Shown: piece by piece, positions 1-7,097 of the stretch
How positions within the stretch are numbered: position 1 is the stretch's first letter
Layout: each line of letters begins with the position of its first letter
DNA from: Myxococcaceae bacterium
GTDB taxonomy: Bacteria; Myxococcota; Myxococcia; Myxococcales; Myxococcaceae
Assembly: GCA_004173515.1 (NCBI GenBank)
Contig: SECN01000024.1
Coordinates: 1-37,628, forward strand
Direction of reading: 5' to 3'
Length of the DNA: 37,628 nucleotides
Notes under the pieces: generated by a model
Told to the model about the DNA's origin: nothing
Seen by the model: the letters and a program-made list of their open reading frames with translations, nothing else
The model's database searches: none
Position numbers and translations under genes: made by a program

Positions 1-441
1 GTGGGGCAGGTGGAGGCCGTGGCCATCGCGGCGGACGGCTTCACGGTCACGCTGGCACCGGGGGCCGTGACGATGTCCTCGCGTGGGACGAGCACTTCAG
101 GCTCCGGCTCGAGCCTCCTCAGGGCGTGGAAATCCTTCAGCGGTTTCAAGAAGGCCATGGGGCCCGCGGGCACGGGAAGGCAGTGGCATCACGTGGTTGA
201 GCAGACTCCGGGGAATGCAACGCGGTTCGGGCCAGAGGCCTTGCACAATGCTGAGAATGTCATTCCCCTGGATGAGGCATTGCATCGGCGTGTGAGCGCC
301 TTCTATTCGACGAAACAGCCCGAACTCACCGGTACTTCAAGTCTCACGGTGCGGCAGTGGTTGAGCACGCAGTCGTTTCAGGCGCAGCGCGACTTCGGTC
401 TGCTGTCCATTGAAAATGTCCGCAAAGGCATATGGCCATGA
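1..441 (+). CDS. C-terminal part of a polymorphic toxin, HNH/EndoVII-like nuclease domain (5' partial)
   Basis: The frame is open to the left edge, so the GTG at position 1 is probably internal and only the toxin tail is present. Visible features are a Ser/Gly-rich linker (about residues 26-38), then QWHHVVEQ, LHNAENVIPLDE and a later LHRRVSAFY. Paired His residues followed by an Asn-rich motif are typical of HNH/EndoVII nucleases (WHH/LHH/AHH groups) at the C-termini of bacterial polymorphic toxins; the predicted activity is DNA or RNA cleavage in a competitor cell. The next gene overlaps by 10 bp and looks like its immunity protein. The delivery route cannot be judged because the N-terminus is missing; a SitA-type lipoprotein or a secreted effector are both possible. 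Confidence is good for the nuclease fold, moderate for toxin function. Confidence 0.7.
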   Translation: MGQVEAVAIAADGFTVTLAPGAVTMSSRGTSTSGSGSSLLRAWKSFSGFKKAMGPAGTGRQWHHVVEQTPGNATRFGPEALHNAENVIPLDEALHRRVSAFYSTKQPELTGTSSLTVRQWLSTQSFQAQRDFGLLSIENVRKGIWP

Positions 442-788
442 CGATTGAAGAGCTGGTCCACCAGTTCGCGGAAAACGTGGCCGCGCAGACTGATGCAATC
501 TGGCGCGGAGATGCCACGGCCGGAAACAAGCATGCAAGAAAGTATATCTCCGCATTCGACAGGCTCCGTTCACAAGGGGATGCCGGGCGTCAGGCGTTGA
601 CCGTGTTGTTTGAACACCCGCGCATGGATGTTCGCGTCATGGTCGCCGCCTACCTGCTTCGCTATCGGACGAAGGACGCCATGGCTGTTCTGGAAGAAGC
701 GGCCAAAGGGGAAGGATTCGTGCCCTTCAAGGCGAGTCAGGCTCTGAAACGCTGGGAGGAGGGCAACTGGGCGCTCGACCTGGAGTAG
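432..788 (+). CDS. DUF2019-like putative immunity protein
   Basis: 118 residues, acidic and mostly helical. The pattern LVHQFAENVAAQ, then GNKHARKYI, then DVRVMVAAYLLRYRT and ending QALKRWEEGNWAL matches my memory of the DUF2019 family, a small HEAT-like fold common in myxobacteria next to toxin genes. The start ATG at 432 lies inside the 3' end of the nuclease gene (10-bp overlap); a second in-frame ATG at 438 is also possible. Overlap with a nuclease-toxin tail suggests translational coupling and a role in neutralising that toxin in the producer. The role is inferred from context, not shown by the sequence. Confidence 0.7.
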   Translation: MAMTIEELVHQFAENVAAQTDAIWRGDATAGNKHARKYISAFDRLRSQGDAGRQALTVLFEHPRMDVRVMVAAYLLRYRTKDAMAVLEEAAKGEGFVPFKASQALKRWEEGNWALDLE

Positions 789-831
789 ATGCAGCGCCCG
801 CTTCTTTCACGGCCCCCAGTTGACCTGATGG

Positions 832-874
832 CTACTCGTCGGTAGGTTACGATTCAGTAACCTACTCGCCGGTA
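832..874. promoter_or_regulatory. Putative operator upstream of the desaturase: direct repeats plus perfect inverted repeat
   Basis: CTACTCGTCGGTA (832-844) recurs as CTACTCGCCGGTA (862-874), exactly 30 bp (about three helical turns) apart. A perfect 9-bp inverted repeat, GTAGGTTAC (842-850) and GTAACCTAC (857-865), with a 6-nt centre lies between and partly within them. Each copy is itself a rough palindrome, as expected for a dimeric (for example TetR-type) repressor. It ends 25 bp before the desaturase ATG, so lipid-responsive control of that gene is a reasonable inference. The regulator is not in the window. Confidence 0.5.
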
Positions 875-899
875 ATGTCGCGGCGTCGCTGGAGCCCCC

Positions 900-1685
900 A
901 TGTACCTGGCCGTCTGTGGCGCCGTCTTCCTTGGGACCTACCTGCTCAACATCCTCGTGATCACGGTGGGTTACCACCGGGGCCTGGCGCACAAGGCCGT
1001 GCGCCTCCATCCGGCCCTTCGCATGGCGATCATCCGGGGTGGCAACTGGTTCACCGGCCTGGAGCCGAAGGCGTGGGTGGTGATGCACCGGCTGCACCAC
1101 GAGCACTCGGACACGCCGCTGGACCCTCACTCGCCCGTCAATGTCGGCATCCTGGGAATCGGGCTGGAGCAGCTTCGCAACTACAAGAAGGTCATCATCG
1201 GGCTGCTGAAGGAGCGGCCGGAATACACCCGCTACGCGAAGGACCTCGACTTCCCGCTGAGCAGCCTGACCCGCTCCGGGCTCTGGTACCTGCCATACCT
1301 GCTGCACGGCGCTGTCGGTCTTGCGCTGGGGCTGGGGGTGGGGTGGCTGTTGGGCGCCGCGTGGTTCCTCGGGATGATGAGCCACCCGGTGCAGGGCGGC
1401 ATCGTCAACTCGCTCGGGCACGCGGTGGGTGGGCGCAACTTCGAGACGTCCGACAACTCGCGCAACAACCACCTGGCTGCGTGGCTCATCCTGGGCGAGG
1501 GCTTCCAGAACAACCACCACCGCTATCCAGGCTCTGCCTCGTTCTCCTATCGCTTCCACGAGGTGGACCTGGGCTACGGGGCGTGTGTGCTGCTGGAGAA
1601 GCTGGGGCTGGCCACCATCCAGCGCGGCTCCCTCATCCCGAGGCCCCCTCGCGAGCAGAGCGTCGAAGCGCCGGCCGGACCTTGA
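900..1685 (+). CDS. Membrane fatty-acid desaturase (acyl-CoA/acyl-lipid type)
   Basis: 261 residues. Introduces a double bond into acyl chains using a di-iron centre held by histidine clusters in a membrane protein. Visible are HRGLAH (residues 26-31, HX4H), HRLHHEH (63-69, HX2HH) and QNNHHRYP (203-210), the third box in its Q-type variant, with hydrophobic membrane stretches at about 3-23 and 130-160. The protein is shorter than typical 300-plus-residue stearoyl desaturases because the first membrane segment is reduced, but all boxes are present. ATG 900 is chosen because GGAG at 891-894 sits 5 nt upstream. The operator-like repeats just upstream suggest regulated expression. Substrate and regioselectivity (delta-9 is usual) cannot be read from the sequence. 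Confidence 0.88.
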   Translation: MYLAVCGAVFLGTYLLNILVITVGYHRGLAHKAVRLHPALRMAIIRGGNWFTGLEPKAWVVMHRLHHEHSDTPLDPHSPVNVGILGIGLEQLRNYKKVIIGLLKERPEYTRYAKDLDFPLSSLTRSGLWYLPYLLHGAVGLALGLGVGWLLGAAWFLGMMSHPVQGGIVNSLGHAVGGRNFETSDNSRNNHLAAWLILGEGFQNNHHRYPGSASFSYRFHEVDLGYGACVLLEKLGLATIQRGSLIPRPPREQSVEAPAGP

Positions 1686-1792
1686 TCGCCCGGCATGTGT
1701 TTGACGGGCATCAACTGTGGCGCCTGGGTGGTTGTGCTTGAAGAAGGGCTTCGACAGGCTTTGGCGGAACGCATCGATCCCAGGAGGCGACC

Positions 1793-1948
1793 ATGAGCAA
1801 GGGTGGCGGTGGAGGGAGCAAGGGCGGGAGTGGTGGCAGCGGGAGCAAGGGAGGCAACGGAGGCGTCGTCCGTCCCCCCAATGGTCCAAGCACCACGGGC
1901 AGGCCCTCCGGTGATGGCCGGGGAAACAACGCTCCCACCCCCAAGTGA
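1793..1948 (+). CDS. Small glycine-rich basic protein (51 aa)
   Basis: An ATG at 1793 follows a perfect AGGAGG (1782-1787) with 5-nt spacing, the strongest ribosome-binding site I saw in the window. The 51-residue product begins MSKGGGGGSKGG, is about 40 percent Gly, carries Ser/Lys in its first half and Pro/Asn/Arg in its second half, and ends PTPK. It has no Cys, no signal peptide and no hydrophobic segment, so it is probably disordered. It sits between the desaturase and the carbonic anhydrase on the same strand. I do not recognise a function. Confidence 0.65.
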   Translation: MSKGGGGGSKGGSGGSGSKGGNGGVVRPPNGPSTTGRPSGDGRGNNAPTPK

Positions 1949-2036
1949 CGCGCTCCCGCGTCAGCCACGGTGGGCCGGAGACATCCGGCCCCCAGACTTC
2001 TCGACGCTCGTACCGGTCCGTGCGAGCGTTCCTTCC

Positions 2037-2675
2037 GTGACGCCCTACGACAAGATCTTCGAGAACAATCAGCGCTGGGCCGAGGAGCAGCTGCGCTCGG
2101 ATCCGGACTACTTCACCAAACTGTCGCAGTCGCAGCAGCCGGACTTCCTCTACATCGGATGCTCCGACAGCCGCGTGCCGGCGAACCAGATCATGGGCCT
2201 GGCGCCCGGTGACGTGTTCGTGCACCGCAACGTCGCCAACCTGGTCAACAACGTCGACCTCAACGTGATGTCCGTCATCAACTACGGCGTCCGGCACCTC
2301 GACGTGAAGCACATCGTGGTCTGCGGCCACTATGGCTGTGGCGGCGTGCAGGCGGCGATGCAGCCCAAGGACCTGGGCCTCCTCAACCCCTGGCTGCGCA
2401 ACATCCGGGACGTGTACCGCTTCCACAAGCTGGAACTGGACGGCATCACGGATGAAGCCCGGCGCTATGACCGGTTGGTGGAGCTCAACGTCCTGGAGCA
2501 GAGCATCAACATCATCAAGACGGCCGCGGTGCAGAAGTCCTATCTGACCAAGGGCTATCCCATCGTGCACGCATGGGTGTTCGACATGCGCACCGGCATC
2601 CTCAACGACCTGAAGCTGGACTTCGTCCAGACGCTCCACAACATCCAGGAGGTCTACGACCTGACGAAGGAGTGA
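2037..2675 (+). CDS. Beta-class carbonic anhydrase
   Basis: About 212 residues from GTG 2037; catalyses CO2 + H2O to bicarbonate + H+ in the cytoplasm. Zinc ligands are clear: CSDSR (C42, D44, R46) and GHYGCGG (H98, C101), the standard Cys-His-Cys set with the Asp-Arg dyad. The flanking sequence DKIFENNQRW at the N-terminus and HAWVFDMRTG near the C-terminus is typical of the bacterial/plant-type beta enzyme. The frame is open upstream to 1803, but that stretch overlaps the glycine-rich small gene in another frame and reads as low-complexity sequence; homologues normally begin near the DKIFENN segment, hence the GTG start. No convincing Shine-Dalgarno precedes it, so the start is less certain than the function. 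Confidence 0.9.
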   Translation: MTPYDKIFENNQRWAEEQLRSDPDYFTKLSQSQQPDFLYIGCSDSRVPANQIMGLAPGDVFVHRNVANLVNNVDLNVMSVINYGVRHLDVKHIVVCGHYGCGGVQAAMQPKDLGLLNPWLRNIRDVYRFHKLELDGITDEARRYDRLVELNVLEQSINIIKTAAVQKSYLTKGYPIVHAWVFDMRTGILNDLKLDFVQTLHNIQEVYDLTKE

Positions 2676-2751
2676 GCGCCACGCAGCCTCCGCCGTCGTC
2701 ACAGCCCGGGCGTTTGCTCCAGAAAGTCGCGGTCCCTAGACTGCGCCCGCG

Positions 2752-3584
2752 ATGACGGGCGAACTGCTGGCCGGCCGCTACCTGTTGGATCAGGAGCTGG
2801 GGCGGGGGGGATGGCGACGGTCTTCCTGGCGCGGGACCTCCGGCTGTCGCGCCGCGTGGCCGTGAAGGTGCTGCACCCGGGCCTGGACCCCGGGCTCGCA
2901 GAACGCTTCCGCAGGGAGGCGGAGGTGGTCGCCTCGCTCAAGCACCCCAACGTGCTGGAGGTGCATGACTTCGGCGAGGACCCCGTGCGCGGTCCCTTCC
3001 TGGTCTGTGAATGGGTGCAGGGTGAGAACCTTCGCGAGCTGGCGCGACGGCTCTCCCCCGTGCCTCCCGAGGTCGCCGCGTTGCTGGGCTGGGAGCTGGC
3101 TCGGGCGCTGGAGGCGGCGCACGCGCGCGGCGTGGTGCACCGGGACGTCAAGCCAGAGAACGTGCTGTTGGCGCGTGGTGGCCCGCTCAAGCTGGCGGAC
3201 TTCGGCATCGCCGCCTTGTCCGACCAGGCTCGGCTGACGAGCACCGGCGCCGTCATCGGCTCGCTGGCGTACATGGCGCCCGAACGCATCGACACGGGGG
3301 CGTGGTCCCCGGCGTCGGATGTCCATGCGGCGGGCGTGCTCCTGTTCGAGTTGTGCGCGGGCACGACGCCGCATGCGGGGGAGGGGAGCGCGCGGTTGGC
3401 GGTCTCCGTGATGACTCGCGATGCGCCCGCATTGTCGGAGGCCGTGCCAGACACGCCCCCGGTGCTGAGCGCGTGGGTGGCGCGGTGTCTTTCCAGGGAT
3501 GCTCGCGACCGGCCCCGGGATGGCGCGGCGCTGTGCGCGGGCCTTGAGAAGAATTGGCGCCGGCCTCCGTCCTCACCAACGTGA
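2752..3584 (+). pseudogene. Hanks-type Ser/Thr protein kinase, frameshifted in the glycine loop and probably truncated
   Basis: Starting at ATG 2752 the frame reads MTGELLAGRYLLDQELGRGG, the canonical start and P-loop of a myxobacterial kinase. It then loses frame at a run of seven G (2804-2810) and meets TGA at 2863-2865. The rest of the kinase continues in the frame of ATG 2811: MATVFLARD, VAVKVL (VAIK Lys), HRDVKPEN, DFG, MAPERID, DVHAAGVLLFEL. One more G would restore GRGGMATVFLARD. Translation from 2811 alone would lack most of the ATP-binding loop. The 3' end (about residues after CAGLEK) is antisense to a GON-domain gene, with no membrane helix or sensor domain following the kinase fold. 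It may be a real pseudogene, a phase-variable gene, or an assembly error in a homopolymer. Confidence 0.75.
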
Positions 3585-3882
3585 GGAATTCCGCGGGCGT
3601 GCCGCTCATGCCATGGCAATACACGGTCCAGGGCGCGGAGGCATCGCTGGAGACATACACCGTGTATTCACCATCCGGTGCCTCCAGCCAGCCGTTCTTG
3701 ATGTCCTGGCAGGACCTGGGCCGGCCCTCCAGGGCCTGGGCACGCGCCGGCAAGGCGCTCTCCCCACCCGTGCCACAGCCGGTGGCGAACGCCGCCAGAC
3801 CCAGGGCCAGCGCGGATCCTCCCCGACGGCGGCGTGGGCAGGGGACGACAGGGGACACAGCCGCGGGCTTCGGAGGATTCAT
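3253..3882 (-). pseudogene. GON-domain lipoprotein, truncated; convergent with the kinase gene
   Basis: From ATG 3882 (AAGGAG lies 11 nt upstream) the product has a basic n-region (PRRRR), a hydrophobic core and the lipobox FATGC, so it would be an outer-membrane or periplasmic lipoprotein. The mature part has SCQDIKNGW, DGEYTVYVSSD, PWTVYCHGM and PAEFLTL, the start of a GON domain as found in many myxobacterial surface proteins. After about GANSSQ (near 3545-3550) the frame only mirrors the kinase gene and becomes Arg/Pro-rich sequence to a stop at 3253, so the second half of the GON domain is missing. Both convergent genes losing their ends at the same place indicates a deletion joining them. 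Residual expression of a short lipoprotein is possible. Confidence 0.6.
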
Positions 3883-4021
3883 GGGGTGTGGGACTCCTTG
3901 AGGGTTGCGGACCCCCTGCATCGCAAGGGCGGTGCCATGTCCTCCGAAGTCTCCTTCACGTCCTGATTCCGCCGCGTTGCGAACCGCCACGCCCCCCTCG
4001 CGGCGCGTCGCGCGCGCGGAA

Positions 4022-4039
4022 CGTGCCATTCCTGGCACG
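4022..4039. repeat. Short perfect inverted repeat (CGTGCCA / TGGCACG)
   Basis: Two 7-bp arms separated by TTCC lie in the 216-bp gap between the histidine-kinase stop and the GON lipoprotein start, both on the minus strand. No T-run follows, so it is more likely a protein-binding site or chance than an intrinsic terminator. Nothing else was seen in this gap. Confidence 0.3.
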
Positions 4040-4098
4040 CGCGGCCGCTCTCCCCGGGGGACAGTCCTGTCACCCCCCATCAGCGATGCGGCGGGGGC

Positions 4099-6525
4099 TC
4101 ACGCCGGAAGCTCGACGATGAACCTCGCGCCGTACCCTGGCGAGCTCTCCACGCGGATGCTTCCTCCGTGCGCATCCACGATCTGCCGCACGATGAAGAG
4201 CCCCAATCCGAGCCCTCCGTAGTTGCGCGAGGCGGCGCGCTCGAAGCGCTCGAAGATGCGTGCCTGCGCTTCCAGGGGAATGCCCAGGCCGTGGTCCTGG
4301 ACGACGAGCCGCGCTCCCCGCGCGTGGCGCGTCACTTCCAGCCGGATGGTCCGCCCCGCGCCGTACTTCATGGCGTTGGTCAGCAGGTTGACCAGGACCT
4401 GCTCCATCCGCAGCCGGTCCCAGTGGCCCTTCACCGGCTCCGGAGCCACCATTTCGAACGGGGAGCCGGACTTGTCGAACTGCGCCGCCAGGTGGTCCGC
4501 CACGCCGCGCGCCACCGTCACCAGGTCCATCTCCTCCCGCCGCAGCTCAAGCTGTCTGTCATGGATGCGGGAGACGTCGAGCAGGTGCTCCGCCAGCAGT
4601 GACAGCCGCTGGAGCTGCTCCTCGAAGATCGCCAGCATCCTCGACACCTTGCCCACGGGCAGCGGGTGCGCGAGGGCGGACTCCATCTGCTGCACGCGCA
4701 GCTTCATGGACGTCAGGGGCGTCTTCAATTCGTGGGAGGCGATGGACAGGAACTCATCGCGCGCGCGGATGGACTCCTGCGCCGAGCAATAGAGCCGGGC
4801 GTTGTCGATGGCCATGGCGGCCCGACGGCCCAACTCCTCCGCCAGCGCCAGCTCCGGGGGCGCATACGCGTGCCCCGGCCGCGGGGAGAGGAGGAACAGC
4901 ACGCCCAGGGTGCGGCCTCGCGCCTGGAGGGGCACGCCCAGCGAGGGCCGGCCCTGGAGGCTCCGCACCGCCGACCATCGCTCGTCCGCCAGGGCCACGG
5001 GATCCAACAGGCCCTGGGACGCGTCGGAGGCCTCCGACCTCCCGGTGGCCAGGACCCGGGCCGGGCCGTGGCGGGACTCCGGGGCAGGCGGGTGGCGCTG
5101 GAGGAATGCCCGCACCTGCGCGGCGCGGGCCGGCGAACGGTCCGCCACCGCCACGGGGCGCAAGGGCAGCCCGTCCGTGCTCACGAAGACGACGCACAGC
5201 TCCGCCAGCAGGGGCAGCGTCAGCTCGGCGACGCGCTGGAGCGTCGTCTCATCGTCGAGCGACGTCACCAGCTCGCGGCTCGCCTCGGCCAGGAAGCGCT
5301 GGGAGACCTCCATCTGCTTGCGCTCGGTGATGTCCGTGGCGATGCCGCAGAGCGCATAGGCTTCCCCGCTGGCGTCGACGAGCGGGAACTTCTGCGTGAG
5401 GTGGATGTGGATCCCATCGTCGTGCCAGAGCCGCTCCTCCCGCTCCACGGAGGCGCCCCGCTGGAAGATGTCCCGGTTAGCCCGGTGCAGGGGCTCGGCG
5501 ATCTCCGCGGGAAATACATCGAAGACCGTCTTGCCGGCCACCTGTTGCCGGGTGCGGTGGAAGAGCCGCTCCCATTCGCGGTTCACGAAGAGGAAGCGCT
5601 CCTGCCGGTCCAACAGGAAGAACACCGTCGGCGCGTTGTCCAGGATGGCCTTGAGCCGCTTCTCGCTTTCGAGCAGGGCCTGCTCCGCCCGCTTCTGCTC
5701 CGTCACGTCGATGAGCACCGCGAGCGAGCGGACCACCCTGCCGGACGCGTCCCGCTCCGCGATGGCGGACAGGAGGACATCCAGGGGCTGCCCGTCCTTC
5801 TTCACGAGCTGGTACGGCACGTTCCAGCATTCGCCGGTCTTGAAGTACACAGGGAGGATGTGCTCGCGAGCGTACCGTCGGGACTCGGGCGTCAGGAACT
5901 CCACCGAGTCGTGGCCGAGCACCTCCGCGCGCTCATAGCCCAGGATGCTCAACCAGCAATCACTGACGCTGACGAGCCGCCCCCGCTCGTCGATGGAGTG
6001 CATCATCACGGGCGTGTTGTTGTAGAGCGAGCGGTACTTCTCACCGCCCTCCCGCAGCACGTCCTCGGCCCGCTTGCGCTCGGTGATGTCATTGAAGACG
6101 GAGACGCTTCCGCGAAGCTCCCCGGCCTCGTCGCGGACCGGACTGGAGCTGACGAGCAGCCAGGTCCCCGCCGGCCTCGCGGCATTGCGCAGGAAGACCT
6201 CCGTGCGGTTGACGGCCTCGCCTTCCAGGGCCCGGAGCATGGGCAGGCGCTCGGGCGGATAGAGCGTGGCCTGGTCCGGCAGGTAGAACCCGTAGTGCTC
6301 CGGCCACCGGTCGACGGGCATGTCCGTCGCCCCCATGCCCAGCAGCTGCTCCGCCATCGGGTTGATGAACACGCAGCGCCGGTGCTGGTCGGACACCAGG
6401 ACGCCCTCGCCCATGCTGGCGAAGATGGCATCCAGGCTCCAGCTTTCGTGCAGGCGATCCATGGGTCGCGGGAAGAGGGCGCGCTCTTCAACTTCAACGA
6501 TGGGGGCTTCCCTGTCTGGCGCCAA
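4099..6525 (-). CDS. Soluble multi-PAS/GAF sensor histidine kinase
   Basis: 808 residues, no membrane helix and no receiver domain, so a cytoplasmic sensor. Order: PAS1 (about 30-150, ending DITERKRAE), PAS2 (about 163-280, DVTEQKRAE), PAS3 (about 290-404, DITERKQ), GAF (about 408-578), HisKA with SHELKTPL (phospho-acceptor His598), then HATPase_c with N-box NLLTNAMKYG (Asn near 716), G1 DHGLGIP and G2 GLGLGLF. All catalytic boxes are intact, so autophosphorylation is expected; the partner regulator is not in the window. The first available start is TTG 6525, 24 nt after the stop of the upstream small gene and in the same frame as it; ATG 6462 (MDRLHES) is an alternative that keeps all domains. 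The upstream gene and this one probably form an operon. The ligands of the PAS and GAF domains are unknown. Confidence 0.9.
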   Translation of the reverse strand: MAPDREAPIVEVEERALFPRPMDRLHESWSLDAIFASMGEGVLVSDQHRRCVFINPMAEQLLGMGATDMPVDRWPEHYGFYLPDQATLYPPERLPMLRALEGEAVNRTEVFLRNAARPAGTWLLVSSSPVRDEAGELRGSVSVFNDITERKRAEDVLREGGEKYRSLYNNTPVMMHSIDERGRLVSVSDCWLSILGYERAEVLGHDSVEFLTPESRRYAREHILPVYFKTGECWNVPYQLVKKDGQPLDVLLSAIAERDASGRVVRSLAVLIDVTEQKRAEQALLESEKRLKAILDNAPTVFFLLDRQERFLFVNREWERLFHRTRQQVAGKTVFDVFPAEIAEPLHRANRDIFQRGASVEREERLWHDDGIHIHLTQKFPLVDASGEAYALCGIATDITERKQMEVSQRFLAEASRELVTSLDDETTLQRVAELTLPLLAELCVVFVSTDGLPLRPVAVADRSPARAAQVRAFLQRHPPAPESRHGPARVLATGRSEASDASQGLLDPVALADERWSAVRSLQGRPSLGVPLQARGRTLGVLFLLSPRPGHAYAPPELALAEELGRRAAMAIDNARLYCSAQESIRARDEFLSIASHELKTPLTSMKLRVQQMESALAHPLPVGKVSRMLAIFEEQLQRLSLLAEHLLDVSRIHDRQLELRREEMDLVTVARGVADHLAAQFDKSGSPFEMVAPEPVKGHWDRLRMEQVLVNLLTNAMKYGAGRTIRLEVTRHARGARLVVQDHGLGIPLEAQARIFERFERAASRNYGGLGLGLFIVRQIVDAHGGSIRVESSPGYGARFIVELPA

Positions 6526-6549
6526 GTCGTGCCGCGCCGCCCGGGCCGC

Positions 6550-6933
6550 TCAGCGCACGAAGCCCGCGACGGGGGTTTCAAAGACCCTGCTCACGACGTT
6601 CATCGTCCGGAGCCACGCATGCGCTTCCTCGCCAAGCTTCCCGTAGACCCGGATGTCGAGCGGCCTCACCACCCCGAGCAGCGCCTTGAATTCAGGCCAG
6701 CTTGAAATCATGCGGATGTGGTCCAGGACCTGACGGTCATCCGCGAACGTGATGACCGCGCCGACCTCCGGGGAGTCCGGCCGGGCGTGGAACTGGAGGC
6801 TGATGAGTCCGCGCACGCCCTCGCGCTCCAACCTGTCCACCGCGGCCTGGAGGACGGCTTCGAAGTCGTCAAAGGAGGCGGTGCGCTCCAGCACCTCCAC
6901 CAGGGTGATGCGCTCCCGGGCCGGCTGTTCCAT
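6550..6933 (-). CDS. Small protein of unknown function, operon partner of the histidine kinase
   Basis: 127 residues from ATG 6933, chosen because AAGGAG lies 8 nt upstream; the open frame extends further to 6999 without support. It has alternating helix/strand character with segments FDDFEAVLQAAVDRLE, GLISLQFHA and GAVITFAD, which could be a ferredoxin-like or dimeric alpha-beta-barrel fold of the antibiotic-monooxygenase/stress-responsive type, but I cannot see a decisive motif. There is no signal peptide or membrane segment. It ends 24 nt before the kinase and could be a sensory or regulatory partner. No function is assigned. Confidence 0.65.
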   Translation of the reverse strand: MEQPARERITLVEVLERTASFDDFEAVLQAAVDRLEREGVRGLISLQFHARPDSPEVGAVITFADDRQVLDHIRMISSWPEFKALLGVVRPLDIRVYGKLGEEAHAWLRTMNVVSRVFETPVAGFVR

Positions 6934-7060
6934 CTTCCGTGCTCCTTCGTCGAGCCTGTGCTTCTTCTGGGATAAGCACGGCAAGGAGCCAGCCGCCATG
7001 GCTGGGCTCCCTGCCTGCCCGTGCCGCTCCCAGCACCCGGGTCGCCTGTTCGGAATAAAC

Positions 7061-7084
7061 GCCGGCTGCCCCGAGGCAGCCGGC
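7061..7084 (-). terminator. Intrinsic terminator of the minus-strand chitinase
   Basis: A perfect 10-bp stem GCCGGCTGCC / GGCAGCCGGC with a 4-nt loop begins 13 bp beyond the chitinase stop. On the minus strand it is followed by GTTTATTCC, a modest T-rich tail. Placement and stem strength fit a Rho-independent terminator. Confidence 0.75.
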
Positions 7085-7097
7085 CCTGGATGTCTTT

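Noticed and set aside
1803..2036. N-terminal extension of the carbonic anhydrase to ATG 1803.
   Set aside because: It overlaps the glycine-rich small gene that has a perfect Shine-Dalgarno, reads as low-complexity sequence and is absent from the family's usual N-terminus.
4022..4055. A sigma-54 promoter suggested by TGGCAC on either strand.
   Set aside because: The -12 element (TTGC at the correct 5-nt spacing) is missing on both strands.
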